DNA of 64,000 nucleotides from Choristoneura fumiferana (GCF_025370935.1 NC_133476.1:16857039-16921038), one strand, 5' to 3'. Positions 52,307 to 63,938 are shown, counted from the stretch's first letter. Notes: generated from the letters alone by a model not told the origin. Program-made: numbers and translations.

Positions 52307-53464
52307 AAATTTCGTGGCCATTGTAATAAACCCTGACCTTACTCCTCATGCATCAAACTGCGAAACTGTCCGCCCCGCGTTCATTATAATATATTATCTA
52401 GTAGAAATTCTGAAGTTCGCAACTTCTATGCGTATCGCTGCTAATTGACCCGCCGGGACACTAGGGTTCACGGGCTCCAAAGGTAAGCCCGCTAGATTAT
52501 TGATGAGCACTGAATTGCCTGGTTACTGAATGTTTAACTATTAAACTGGAAAGACGGATCTCAAGTTTTTCAACTTTGGGGCTTTCAATGTAGACTAGAC
52601 GGCGTATAAATGGTCACTGGATTTACCGCGTAAATAAACATAACTGTAATGGCTGCGATATTCCGCCATTACAAAATCGGAGATATAATAAAGTTGCTTT
52701 GGCATTTATATTAAATACAACCTAGGATGCTTCAAGGCCAGAATAGTTAGGCTGTTACTAAATCAGTGAGAGACACCTTTGGGCTCTTCTGCATTTTTCA
52801 TCAGGTGAGATAGGGGTCTATCACGGGTAGATCACGGGTCAGTTTTATGTAAAAAAAAGTATGGACGTATGATTGTATATGGAATTAGTTTGTAAAAAAA
52901 AATATTGCCATAAAGCCAACACGCGCGTAAAAATTATACATTGCAAAGGTATCTACAGATAATCGCCGGACACAGTTAACGCAAACATTTTAAATTATAT
53001 TGTTTCATTCGCTACCGAAATAAAAACGGATTCGATTAGATTCGTTTGTTTGTATAAACTGAACAACGTTGTCGCTAACAATAAAAGATAACAGAATTGC
53101 CTTTCGAATGAAGGGTTTTCGACGCCCTTTAAATAACAATGAGGCAAATGCTATTATTTTATTCCCTGCTTATAAAGCCGTTTGAGTTTTGAGTACTTCT
53201 TTAAGTGTTTCATTGAATTACTTTTTGTTCAGAACATTAAGCAAAACAAGCACAACTTTATTGTATCTACCTAATTTCGGAAATTTTCCGCCTATAAAAT
53301 GGCATTTATTAACTCTACTTTAATATTAATTTTACTCCGTTTTCTCGCGGATTATTCGTAGATCTCTGGTTCGTGAATTAGTGTAGCTTAGGGATATCTT
53401 CTATCTATTTATTCTGATACTTTTAAACGCGCTATTCTTATGTGAAGGGTTTTGAGGGCAAACA
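52307..53464. other. Unique sequence, no gene seen; possible regulatory patch at 53020-53160
   Basis: 53020-53160 (CGGATTCGATTAGATTCGTT, ACAATAAAAGATAACAG, GACGCCCTTTAAATAAC) has homeodomain- and GATA-like words. No coding potential. Confidence 0.35.
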
Positions 53465-53745
53465 ATCGGTTTTGGTCTTACGTCTTGTCTCTGGGAGAAC
53501 GCGTGCATTCGAGTCAATGCCGGTTTTAGCACTTCCATCGCCCTGGGCGAGCTTTCAACGGGGCCCCCCAACTTTTGGGAATATTATAGTAAGTATAGGC
53601 TTCCCTCAATGAGCGAGAGAATAAAAGGGGGCGCCAGGTGCCCTTTTAAGTCTGGCGCCCTGGGCGGTCGCCCTACCGCGCCCTACCCTGACGCCGCTAC
53701 TGATTCACGGTTTAGCTCGAGAGAAGCTCGGTCGCCTACGTACTA
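53465..53745. mobile_element. Repeat split by a nested GCGCCCTGGGCG repeat
   Basis: GTCTCTGGGAGAACGCG (about 53488) and AGCTCGAGAGAAGCTCGGTC (about 53713) correspond to adjacent parts of the repeat at 57526-57690. Between them lies CCGGTTTTAGCACTTCCATC through GCGCCCTGGGCGGTCGCCCT to TGACGCCGCTACTGATT, a separate repeat. Confidence 0.6.
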
Positions 53746-53919
53746 CCATTAGCCAAGCTAAAGTCCATTGACTATTTAATTAGAATGTGCTAGGAAAAGT
53801 TATTGTTTAAAGGATTTTCTGTACAACAGTAATCTACCATTTTCTCTTTTTATCATAATCTCACAGCCATCAAATTTCAAATCTATCTTGTGCATGCGTG
53901 CTATGCGTGTTTGCCTGCG

Positions 53920-54008
53920 CCCTGAAGTTCCCGATCCGCATTGGGCCCGCGTGGGAACTACGGACCAAGCCCTCTCATTCTGTGAGAAATCCTGTGCGCT
54001 GCAGTGGT
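53920..54008 (+). mobile_element. S3 3'-half fragment
   Basis: GAAGTTCCCGATCCGCATTG, GGCCCGCGTGGGAACTACGG and a diverged TCCTGTGCGCTGCAGTGG end. Confidence 0.7.
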
Positions 54009-55017
54009 TCTATCTCCGAAAGTAATTCGTTTTCACGGCAAATTTAGTAGACAATTTAAAGCCTACACTAAGATGCTACTTTTATGCCCGCGGGCGGAAA
54101 GCTAGTGAAAAATAACTATTCTCAGCTCTAATTTTAAATATGTCTATAACAACATTTTCGATTATTTCACACAATCAACGCGTCATGTCTACAAACACAG
54201 ACACAATCCTATATATTTCGTGATTTCGACAACCTCAAAAATATTTTGATACAGTACACGGTAAAAAAACAAACGTTCCTACGGGTCGGACACAAAAATT
54301 GTGGCACGAGACACATTGACCGTTTCATTGTGTCTTTTTATTACAACCGAGCGCCCGATTATTTCGTTACACCAAAACAAATCCTTAGCAAACAACATCC
54401 AACCAAAAACAAGTTCTATTACCAAAAGAGAAAGCATACACTTCCAAGTTCCACGGACCTCATGGTCTTGCTTATCATTCATGATTCATTTCAATGCTGT
54501 GTTGGAAGAGGACACTTGAAGTGAGGTTATAAAGCTCTTTCTTGTTTGAAGTTGCAGGTAGTTTTTGCCATGAATGGTAGGTGTTTTATAGAGATAGGCG
54601 CAGGGCGCGCTCGCGAGTTGTCACGCGTCCTGTTTTGTCGACTATCGACAGCAAAAAAGAACCTACAAAAAGGTGAGGCGGCAGGATGCCGAAGTTGATA
54701 TAGAAAGACCCATTTATTGTTCATTGAACTCATAAACGTAAAATAGAACACAGTATGTTTCAGTTTAAAATAATAAGTACACAAGAAGATTCACTTATTG
54801 CTTCCGTAAAATTTCTTCTAGTGAACCTTTACAACAAAAAGAAGAAAGAAGATAGTGTTAATTTACAACATTTATATACTCTAAGGCGGGGCTACACTGA
54901 CTAGACTTCATTTTTAACTCCGAGTTAACCGCTAACCCAGAGTAAAGTAGTGTAATGTATGAAACTGTCAGCTCTAACCCAGGTACAACCAAGTATAAAG
55001 AGGGATAACAATCAACT
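54009..55017. other. Unique sequence, unrecognised overlapping frames
   Basis: 54246-54524 holds three overlapping frames of 67-92 codons on both strands; none has a domain or clear splice context. 54590-54630 is GC-rich (GCGCAGGGCGCGCTCGCGAG). No gene is called. Confidence 0.35.
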
Positions 55018-55430
55018 AACCTATTGCCCGCGACTCCGTCTGCGTTGAATTCGTTTATCGCTATCCCGCGGGAACTGCAATTTTCCGGAATAAAAACTCG
55101 CCTATGTCCTTCCCCGGGACTCCCAACTACTTATACAGGGTGGAAAGAATCAATGGGCCCTGGAGGGCAACCTACCTTAAATCCTTTAGTTAGCTAATTG
55201 TACTGAAAGGAAACATTCGTTTATTTTTAAAATTGAACAAGACTGCATTCAAAGATCTTCTAAACTTCCCTTCTCCACCCGGAAATCGAACCAACTAGCC
55301 TATGTCACTCTCTGGCCCGCATAAACTATCGCTATGACAAAAATCACGTCGATCCGTCGCTCCGTTTCGACGTGAAAGACGGACAAACGTACAAACACAC
55401 ACACTTTCGCATTTATAATATTAGTATGGA
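55018..55430 (-). mobile_element. Helitron-like (Lep1-type) repeat, interrupted
   Basis: Left part TATTGCCCGCGACTCCGTCT to TCCCCGGGACTCCC (55018-55125); right part ACTATCGCTATGACAAAAAT to CGCATTTATAATATTAGTAT. Between them is TACAGGGTGGAAAGAATCAA and about 150 bp of other sequence, probably a second insertion. Confidence 0.6.
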
Positions 55431-56262
55431 TATGGATGACGAATTTTAGCTAAGGAAAGGGGGGACGAGCTTTGGTCCATTGGAGTTTACAATCGACCTA
55501 AAACAAATGTTGTGTAGATACATGAATGTAGTTCTTTAGTGCTTATTTATTTCTATACTTTCTGCTTTAATATTCGATTCTTCTATGCGATCATGCGATT
55601 GAACAGGGGTAAGTATTAAGAGAATCGTTACTAAAGTTAAATTTCACCTTAAAAACTCATTCGTCATTGAATAGGTACTTACTCAAATAACTTAATACTA
55701 TCAGAAAGATGAAAAAGAATGATCTATAAGAATCCTGGCAAAAGAGTACCTACTTATGACAAGCTTTAAGTCCATAAACTTTGTAAATCTATTAATGTCT
55801 TCTTCAATTTGCTCTTCAAAATACTGCCGCTAACGCTAAAATTAAGTTACCCAAAGTTATTAGATGAAAGTTCTTACGCCTTCTATATATTCATCAACCG
55901 ATATTATCTTTCTTTTGATATAGCAATAGCGACTTATGAGCTACCCATAGCTACCGTGGAACTATCTGATGGCTATAAACAAACATAGAGGTATTTTTAT
56001 GGCCGCCATCGTAAGCATTTAGATTAATGTAATTAACACCCACCACTTAAAGTTTACCGATATTTACGAGCGCTGGCTCAGAGTTGCGAGTTCCAAATAG
56101 TTGAATTTTCATTCGCCCGAATTAATTACGATATGATGGATGGGGTGAGATAAAATAATAAATTAGTTTGAACGTCAAAAATAGTATTTTTTACGAGGCA
56201 GGCAAATAGCTAAGTAAGCTTTTAAGTAGGGTTCCGTACAAATTAACCCTTATGGAGTTAGG
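55431..56262. other. AT-rich stretch, no gene seen
   Basis: GTAGGGTTCCGTA at 56226 resembles the edge of the GGGTTCCGT repeat but the body is missing. Confidence 0.4.
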
Positions 56263-56434
56263 TACCATCAGCCAAATAAGTGGTCTATCAATTTTTAAAC
56301 AGGTTCCTATCAAATGAATGTGTCGCTAAAGTCGAACTTTCAAGTTAACGGACACGTCTATTCGCATTACTGTTTTGTGATATGCAAACGATTATCAAGT
56401 TTAGGGTGGTAGACCACATGTTTGGCTGATGGTA
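56263..56434. mobile_element. MITE with TACCATCAGCCAAA ends
   Basis: TACCATCAGCCAAATAAGTG at the left and CACATGTTTGGCTGATGGTA at the right are inverted; 172 bp, non-coding. Confidence 0.8.
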
Positions 56435-56532
56435 CTTCGTTGTCCATATGTCTGTTTGTCAAGATCCTTTTTTCAAAGATTAGTTTGAAATGGATATGAA
56501 ATTATTGTTTCTGTACTAGGTTTCTTGCAAGG

Positions 56533-56697
56533 GACCATCCATAACGTACGTCACACCAATTTTGGCCATTTTTAGCACCCTCCCCGCTTGTCACACGTAT
56601 TATGTACTATGAAAATAAATTGCAATTATTTTGTTCCTGTATCACAAACCGTCTGACCCCTCCCCACTAAACATATCACGTAATTTATGGATGGGTC
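56533..56697. mobile_element. MITE with GACCATCCATAA ends
   Basis: GACCATCCATAACGTACGTC at the left and CACGTAATTTATGGATGGGT at the right are inverted. The inner CACCCTCCCC and CCCCTCCCCAC words are shared by both halves. Confidence 0.75.
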
Positions 56698-57525
56698 AAA
56701 AAATGGGTCGTAAAAAATAATTAGCGAAACGCAATCAAAAAATCCTACCATTTGGAAGTAATTTCAAACAAAAATCGTGTTTATAAAGGCATACACACAA
56801 GAACACCTTACAATACAAGCAAAGGAAAACTTTGGAAAGTCAGAAAAGCGAAAATTAATAAATACTGTCTCAATGCAGGAAAGCAATGTCTAGAAAACGT
56901 AAGTAATTAAAATCTTGTTTTTTAGCTTAATCTAATTTTGTACACATTCAGTCTCATTTATATGTTATTGGTATGTGTTTTATATATTTTTTCTGTCGAT
57001 GAATTAAATAATAGAACAGGTTCAGTTCATAAAACTGGAATCCTGTGATGCCATTAGTCAATTCGCTATAAGCAGCTTAGCATTGATAAAGAAGAAATAA
57101 GAATAAAATAAGCATGATATCCTATTAAAAATACGACTGTTTATATTCAAATTTAACCGCGGGGTATATTAAATTTAATTAAATAACCCGAAATTAATAG
57201 CTTATTAAAAGAATCGCGGCTTGGTATTTTTGACAGGCGGCCTGAATGCCTTTTAAACGCTAAATTGAAATTGGCCGCAAACAGGTTTTTTGAACCTAAT
57301 TAAGAAGGCCGTTTGCGATTTATTTATGGACCATAAGGATACTGACGCACCGCGTCTGGTGCAGTCCTTTCAACACCAGTTGGTTGCACCTTGTCTGGAT
57401 TACACAGATTTCTACATGTACATGTTTTCTTATATCTCTTCACTTGTCCATCAATGTTAAAGAAGAACAAAAAATATATCTAAATATATCGAATATCTAA
57501 AAAAAAACAATTGAAATTTGAGAAT
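56698..57525. other. AT-rich stretch with candidate conserved patch 57180-57350
   Basis: 57180-57350 is non-repetitive and GC-richer, with CGAAATTAATAGCTTATT, GAACCTAATTAAGAAGGCCG and CGATTTATTTATGGACC. Homeodomain-like sites; enhancer possible. No frames. Confidence 0.3.
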
Positions 57526-57690
57526 TGTTTTTGTCAGAATCTCGGAAACGGCTCCAACGATTTGGATGAAATTTGGTATGTGGGGGTTTTCGGGGATGAC
57601 AAATCGATCTAGCTTGGTCTTACCTCTGGGAAAACGCTTATTATCGAATTTTAGCCCGAGTAAAGCTCAGTCACCCAGGTACTCTAAATA
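57526..57690 (+). mobile_element. Interspersed repeat (CGGAAACGGCTCCAACGATT)
   Basis: CTCGGAAACGGCTCCAACGA, ATGTGGGGGTTTTCGGGG, CTCTGGGAAAACGC and AAGCTCAGTCACCCAGGTAC are familiar lepidopteran repeat phrases; a split relative is at 53465. Confidence 0.6.
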
Positions 57691-57859
57691 AACCACCAAT
57701 TGCATCACTGGAGACCATCGACGGTAGAGCCGTGATGTTTACCTACTTTTCACAAAGAATATTGTTCTGGCAAAAATCAGAAATTATAGCTTGTAAAGTC
57801 GCCATCAGATATTTTGGAGCGGCCAAGGTGGACCTTAATAATAAGATTGGTTTTTGGAG

Positions 57860-58101
57860 TCTTTTTGCATATTTTATTTCAACTCTAAATTTTATTACTT
57901 TTACGGTCATCACGTTAAACCCATATCGAAAATGCAAACTGAAACATAGATGCACAGAAAAACCAGAAAAATAGACCAGCGCTGGGAATCGAACCCAGGT
58001 CCTCGGCATTCCGTGCCACGTGCTACACCACCACTGGACAGGGGTACAGACACGAATTTCTCCTATGCACCACATAGCTTGTTTGTTTCTTATTTAGTCA
58101 C
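57860..58101 (-). mobile_element. S2 tRNA-derived SINE
   Basis: Reverse complement of the S2 SINE at 21135: TGCACAGAAAAACCAGAAAA, GCGCTGGGAATCGAACCCAG, CCTCGGCATTCCGTGCC. The A-box region is shortened (GTGTAGCACG). The 80- and 110-codon frames across it are repeat-derived. Confidence 0.85.
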
Positions 58102-58272
58102 TTATGCAGCGACACTAGCGACATCTATGCTGTAGCCCTCATCGAGAAACTTTCAGCATTCCATTGGAACTAACCGCTCACCCGGACAAGAGATGTCGTT
58201 ATGAAGCAATTAAATAAAGACCTCCGAAATATCTGATGACGACTCTACTATTACTTATTCTGTGGTTATAGT
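58102..58272. other. Spacer before direct-repeat cluster
   Basis: Nothing recognised. Confidence 0.4.
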
Positions 58273-58555
58273 GATGTTTATGCAACGAGAAGATTGTTTA
58301 TGTCAGTGGTTAAGCGATGTTTATGCAACGAGAAGACGTGTCCTTAGAAGGTCATCTCATCCAAGTATGAATAGTTCGAAAGCTCTGCTTAATGTGAGAT
58401 TGGTTGCAAGGATGTCGTGGCAACCACCTGAGGAAAGTGATGTTTAAGGTTGACACTGACCATGCATTGATAAGACGACCTCTGATTCTTTAATGTTAGA
58501 TTGTTTATAAAGCTATCGTGACAACCAGCTGAGTTCGGAAAGTGATGTTTAAGGT
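58273..58555. repeat. Cluster of two interleaved direct-repeat pairs
   Basis: GATGTTTATGCAACGAGAAG occurs at 58273 and 58316 (period 43). A longer unit with TCGTGGCAACCACCTGAG and GAAAGTGATGTTTAAGGT occurs at 58415-58450 and 58516-58555 (period about 101). The repeats are imperfect and non-coding. Confidence 0.7.
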
Positions 58556-58854
58556 ACGAACAGTTGACCGGACGATGTTGGGCGGCAGCGTTAAATTCTG
58601 ATCTCTAACCAAATGGGTTGACAGAGACCGTTGGTTTGACGTGTGACGTCTAGGCTGACTTTTCGATGATGAAGATGGTGAGATATTAATTAATAGACCT
58701 CATCCTCTAGGTATTATGTTTCTACTTGATACTTTAGGTCTGACTGGGGAGGAGCTGGATCTCCTGGCACAGGTTTCCTTATAAACTTAATAGGAGATCT
58801 CATATTCTAGTACATAAGATGTCTTAATTACCAACAATATATATTTTTTCATTC
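58556..58854. other. Unique sequence, no gene seen
   Basis: Nothing recognised. Confidence 0.4.
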
Positions 58855-58944
58855 AAAGTCAAAGTCAAAGTCAAAATATCTTTATTCAATTTAGGCTATA
58901 ACAAGCACTTATGAATGTCAAAAAAAACTACCACCGGTTTTCAT
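58855..58944 (-). mobile_element. LINE 3' tail, (TTTGAC)n family
   Basis: CAAAGTCAAAGTCAAAGTCA at its edge, then AATATCTTTATTCAATTTAG and ATGAATGTCAAAAAAAACTA, CCACCGG. A very short 5'-truncated insertion on the minus strand. Confidence 0.85.
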
Positions 58945-59335
58945 TGCACTTGCAACCTTAACTTTTTTAACCCCTTTAAAAATAATCTGCAAAGCCCACG
59001 GTGCTGGAAAGATTACACCGTCTTAAACTCGAGCAACTAAAAGCTACTTCGTACAATGCGGCTCTAAAATATTTCAGTTTATGTGGGAGCCATTACAATC
59101 TGTACATTCACAATGCCACTCGTTTTTAAAATGCAAATTTAATATCAAGTAAATGGTCGTGTAAAAGGATAAGATTCCGCGAAATGATAGCACCGCTTGA
59201 GAGAGCAAAATAAAGTTTCTTTTACACTTTTTCAATCATAATAAGATTGCACTGTGCAGTTTCCTTTGGGCGCTTATCTAAAGTGTTGCGGATTTTAGAG
59301 TTCTGGCATATTTTCTTGAACAATCAATGGAAGTA
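58945..59335. other. Spacer between oppositely oriented LINE tails
   Basis: Unique, non-coding. The enclosing tails face outward. Confidence 0.5.
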
Positions 59336-59462
59336 TACATACCTCGTTGAGCTTCTTGCCGGATTCTTCTCAAAAGAAGTTTTTCCGAACCGGTGGTTAA
59401 TGTTTTTAAAATTCAGTGCTTGTCATAGCCTAAGTTGAATAAAGATATTTTGACTTTGAACA
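59336..59462 (+). mobile_element. LINE 3' tail, (TTTGAC)n family
   Basis: TACCTCGTTGAGCTTCTTGC, CCGAACCGGTGG, AATAAAGATATTTTGACTTT. Plus-strand, 5'-truncated. Confidence 0.85.
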
Positions 59463-60589
59463 AAATTTAATTTGCGAGTTAAATTTTTAATAAGTTGTGA
59501 CCCATTTCCGGCATGGTTTTGGTATACCTATTAGGTTTTATCTGAAATTTCGCTCACGTACGTACTTAAATAAATATGTAAGTACCTGGTCTAAAGGAGT
59601 TGATAGCTATTATGTGTTTATATTGCAATATTTAATATGTTTTGGCATTAAACAAAACCACAATTTAGCTATATATTTTATACAAATCTCGGAATTTAAA
59701 TTATTAACTTGTACAAATTATAAACTTTTTGTTTTAGCTGACAACCTACGCTTTAGTGTTTTTTATTAGACTTTTCCACCTATATACGTGGTTTACGTAT
59801 GGACCAAAGTTACCCTTCACTGGGTCAAAATATACCGACCTTACACCTATTCGGCTTCAAATATCAGTTTAAGGTCCGCAAGGTCTCGTAGTAAATCAGT
59901 AAGCTGACCTAATTTGACAGACAGTCTTATGACTTCTACGGACACGTGTCAAAGACTCCTTACATGAAACAAATGTTTACTAGGTATTTGGCAATTTTAA
60001 CGAAAAATACCTAGTCTATGATTAAAACGACAGATAAGTAATTATAATTAAAAATAACAGAACATAAAAGAATGTAACAATTACCTATAACCTCCACTAG
60101 CGATTAGAAAACAATATGAAATTACAGTGACGCGGGCGCACAGCGAGATCGCAACTAACAATAATGAAATGATTTATTGTCTGCATTAAAACAATAAACC
60201 CATAGTTTATACCAACGTTTTACCTACGCCGCAAGCGCATACAATCTTGATCTAAAACCTGTCTGTATACCGATTGTTCTTTGAGGTAATTTAACAAGTT
60301 TCCTCAATTGTGTTGACGTATATCTAAACCCGTCTAAAATTGCTACAGGATTTATAGATTTATCTGATATTTACATGGATTTAGTCGGTAAGAAGGTTGG
60401 TTGAAGAACTACACATGACAATGGAGAACTCGTGTCTTATGGAGTGTTGTGGTTAAGGAGAACTATGCAAAAGTGTCCATTCAAAGATATTAATTAAGCG
60501 ACGCGAGCTTTTTTTTAAAGCAGTATCGATTTGTCCTTAACTTAGTCTTGTTTTCTCTGTCGATACATAGCTGACTCACAGAAGCCGAT
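59463..60589. other. AT-rich stretch, no gene seen
   Basis: The 90-codon plus frame at 59497-59769 is rich in Phe, Tyr and Ile from T-rich DNA and has no domain. Confidence 0.45.
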
Positions 60590-60770
60590 TTGCCGGTCAA
60601 TTCGAAGCCAGCGTTTCCCGTTTGATGGTATCGAGGCATTGACAGGCGACAGGCGGCCCGAGGAATGTTCCCCGTAGATACTTCATGTTACTTGTTTTTA
60701 TGCCACCGTCTACACTTTGTCCGTTTGCCGACGGGATAGCTGCCAGAACATGGAATCAGAAATGGTCAAT
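60590..60770. promoter_or_regulatory. Candidate conserved non-coding block
   Basis: Non-repetitive and GC-richer (GTATCGAGGCATTGACAGGC, CGGCCCGAGGAATGTTCCCC, GGTCAATAAATATTTATGTG). The last phrase has forkhead-like AAATATTTA. Inference only. Confidence 0.25.
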
Positions 60771-61388
60771 AAATATTTATGTGTGAGACGTATACGTACG
60801 AATACGTTTGAAAGACTGTAGGCAACTAAGTATACCTAAGTATCTCAAGCTTTCTTGTGATGCAAATACAATAAGGCACAATGAAAAAGGCAAAATAAAC
60901 TGGTCCTAACGATAACTGGTTATAAGTAACGATATATTATGGCATTAATAAGAAACATTTGAACTCATAATATTGTTTTTCATAACGGGTTACCAAATTC
61001 TTATAATGCAAATTATTACCTAGGATTTTTTTAAGATGTCATTTATGTGTTCGTCAAATGTACTGATTGGCAATGGCATACCTTAATTTAGCAACATATT
61101 GAATGGCATCCAACCTTCTTTCCCATTGGCAGTTATATTTGCTGTTATAAAAAAAACCTAACATCGAACCTAAACTAAACTATCCAAGTCGCTTTTACTC
61201 CGAACCGTCTTGCTCGCTCGCTTCGCTCGCTTGCACAAGTTTTGAAGTAAAACTTTCCAATATAAAAACTGGCCAAATGTTATTTGGCAATTTAGCTAAA
61301 CATATTTCTCCGAAAACAGAGTACACCTGTCTCTTGCGAGCATCCGTTACTCTTGCCTATTTTTATTGTTACCTATCCAATTCCATTT
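60771..61388. other. AT-rich stretch, no gene seen
   Basis: Contains CTTGCTCGCTCGCTTCGCTC (61210), a phrase related to the motif at 17565. Confidence 0.4.
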
Positions 61389-61600
61389 ACACTTAGGATT
61401 AAAAGATATATGACAATAAATATATGTATAAAGCAGATGTATGATTATTGACATTACGAATTTCAATAATGCGGATAAATAACACTTAGGATTAAGAAAT
61501 ATCAATATATTAAAATAAATGTGAAAACAAATATTAGTATTAACAAAATTATGAATATTGGCGTTATGAATTAGAACGATTAGGAGTTTCGCTCGTTGAA
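61389..61600. repeat. Diverged tandem duplicate, unit ~95-105 bp
   Basis: ACACTTAGGATTAAAAGATA (61389) and ACACTTAGGATTAAGAAATA (61483) start two units that also share GATTATTGACATTACGAATT and GAATATTGGCGTTATGAATT. Confidence 0.6.
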
Positions 61601-61629
61601 GTAGGTTAAGGTATATTAGCTAAATAATG

Positions 61630-61725
61630 TCAAACTTAAAACCTAAAATTGCTAAAAGTGGCTCCGAAGCGGTAATGTTTCGGTGCTCTGCCTATCCCAT
61701 TTGGGAATACAGGCGTAATGTTTGT
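61630..61725 (+). mobile_element. RTE-like LINE 3' tail, copy 2
   Basis: Matches 2738-2834 (CAAACTTAAAACCTAAAATT, GGCTCCGAAGCGGTAATGTT, TTTGGGAATACAGGCGTAAT). Confidence 0.7.
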
Positions 61726-62705
61726 TGTATTAAGTAACATAAGTTTAACATGCATTTATGAATAAAGGGATTAGATATGTGGCGATTGCTTTAACTTAGT
61801 CCGAAAAGTTTCGATTAGATCTCCAATAGTTATTATCATTAAACGTACCGGATGCTGCGAAATTGGATCTCGCCGTAATAATGGCATAGTTATTCATATC
61901 TTATCACGGTCTAATATAATATCGGTGTTCTCCAAACGAGTTTAATCAAGTTTCTTTCCCCTTTGTTGTTGTAGTCAAAGTGACTTATCACAACAATCAA
62001 TTTGCCTTCTTAAGCTGTCTATTTGTTTAATGGCCTGCTATAGACGAGGTAGCAGCTAAATGTTATCAGCAGTTGTCAATCGGAGTCAGCGTTTCAAGAG
62101 TAGACGTCCAAAGACCGTTAGCATAGTTTTTTAAATATATTCTATTTGTACATACGGAATTTCAACTAGGAGATCAAGTGATATGCGCGGTTGGAGAGTA
62201 ATGCGTCGGTCGGGATGAATGTTTCGTTGTGTCGGAACTTTGTTGTTTATAAATAGTGTTCCGTCTCCTAAGGCTAGGGCATTAGTTTTAATTCCATTTG
62301 TGTAAGAGTGAGATAATGGAATTATTTAAGCGATCATAATCATAAAATATTAGGTAATAATGCAAACAAACTCGTGCTACTTGTAGGAATATTTCGGTTT
62401 TAACTTTCCTTGTCACATTTTGATTTAAGATTATACAGTTTAGTAGCTTTGAATGTATTGATTCAAAGACGAATTCAAGGTTTTGGTACGGTTTTTTTTA
62501 TTCACTCGAAGGAGTTATATTTTAAAATTTTATAAACTTAATGCGACGTCTTGATTTTTCACGACGACACACACATAGGTAAGCTCCATTCTTATTTAAT
62601 AATATGACTTCAAAAAACTTTTTTTTACTTAATAATTTTATTTATTTATTCAGATTATTTATCCATTTTTATTTATTTGTTGAACATAAGTAAGCAAGTG
62701 TATTT
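61726..62705. other. AT-rich stretch, no gene seen
   Basis: No long frame or recognised repeat. Confidence 0.45.
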
Positions 62706-62887
62706 ACCATGAGCTTTGCGGTGATGGAAAACATCGTGAGGAAACCTGCACAAGCCTACGAAGCAATTCAATGGTGCGTGTGAAGTTCCCAATCCGCACT
62801 GGGCCTGCGTGGGAACTATGGCCCAAGCCCTCTTGTTCTGAGAGGAGGCCTGTGCCTAGCAGTGGGACGTATATAGGCTGGGATGGG
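62706..62887 (+). mobile_element. S3 SINE-like repeat, best-preserved 3' half
   Basis: GAGCTTTGCGGTGATGGAAA, CATCGTGAGGAAACCTGCAC, GAAGCAATTCAATGGTGCGT, CAATCCGCACTGGGCCTGCG and the terminal AGTGGGACGTATATAGGCTG. The 106-codon minus frame at 62704-63024 is antisense to it. Confidence 0.85.
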
Positions 62888-62985
62888 AAGTATAAGAAGC
62901 ATAAAGCCTTAAAAAAATACTGCACCTGACATAACAGCTCACGGAAAAAGTAGTTCATTATACCATCAAAAATTTCTCCAAAACA

Positions 62986-63123
62986 GAGGCATTGTCTAAC
63001 ATATTTATTTATTAGAAATCTCAATAGTTTTGTCCATTTCTTTTTGTCACACGGTATAAAATGAGTTTAGAAAGAAATGGTGAATGCGATCGCTAACGTC
63101 AGCGCCTTAGACAATACGGCCTC
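62986..63123. mobile_element. Palindromic MITE, copy 2 (relative of 1423-1556)
   Basis: GAGGCATTGTCTAAC at the left, TTAGACAATACGGCCTC at the right, and GAAAGAAATGGTGAATGCGA inside. Confidence 0.7.
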
Positions 63124-63124
63124 A

Positions 63125-63265
63125 GTACCACTACCATGAGTTTACAGTGACCGTACTTGATAGCGACGGCATAAATTATTTGTATGGAGAATTCTACAGC
63201 GCCTCTACAAATAATTTACGCCGTCGCTATCGAGTACGGTCACTGTATACTCATGGTAGTGGTAC
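63125..63265. mobile_element. Near-perfect 141-bp palindromic MITE
   Basis: GTACCACTACCATGAGTTTA, CAGTGACCGTACTTGATAGC and GACGGCATAAATTATTTGTA are answered by TACAAATAATTTACGCCGTC, GCTATCGAGTACGGTCACTG and TATACTCATGGTAGTGGTAC. Arms are about 60 bp with about 20 bp unpaired. Confidence 0.9.
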
Positions 63266-63454
63266 AGATCCTTTTAGCCTTGAACGCAGAACAAATAAGA
63301 TAAAGGCAATGGCGTAAAGAGTTCGGGGTGGCCCGAATAAAGGCTTCGCTACCGACTCGTGACCAATCATTCGCAAGGACATCAAATCGTGATTAATATC
63401 GTAAACAAAAGTAATTTATAGGGATCATTGCAGTAGGTAGGTACCACAAAATCG
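63266..63454. other. Spacer, no gene seen
   Basis: Nothing recognised. Confidence 0.4.
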
Positions 63455-63938
63455 AAAACCGGCCAAGAGCGTGTCGGACACGCCCGAAATATTTTTCTAA
63501 GAATTTCGTATTTTGTACGGAATATTCCAAGTTTAGGTATATTTTATACCTTAGGCTGCTATTTACTCTTAAGCTACTAATAATTCTCAAGAAAACTTAA
63601 CCGTTATAGTTTTCCTTGTAAGTTTGATATGATGAATCGAAAAATGGTTTTAGCAACCCCCTAATGATTTTAAAAGACCTTTCCAACGATACCCTACACT
63701 ACAACGTTGGCTGAGAAAAAAAAATACCCCCATTTACGTCTATGGGAGGTACTCTAAAAAAATTGTGTTTGAATTTTTAATTATACCATTTTGTCGGCAA
63801 AGCTTACATATATATTCGTGTAAAATTACAGCTATCTAGCATTGATAGTCCCTGAGCACAGCCGCGGACGGACAGACAGACAGACATGGCGAAACTATAA
63901 GGGTTCCGTTTTTGCCATTTGGGCTACGGAACCCTTAA
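63455..63938. mobile_element. GGGTTCCGT-bounded repeat, long form
   Basis: AAACCGGCCAAGAGCGTGTC at the start; GACAGACAGACAGACATGGC, CGAAACTATAAGGGTTCCGT and TTTGGGCTACGGAACCCTTA at the end. About 200 bp longer inside than 19321-19597, carrying AACCCCCTAATGATTTTAAA and GACCTTTCCAACGATACCC. Confidence 0.8.

Noticed and set aside
58855..59462. Pair of outward-facing LINE tails as terminal inverted repeats of one transposon
   Set aside because: Both are 3' UTRs of the same LINE, each with its own TTTGAC tail and a different truncation point; two insertions are simpler.
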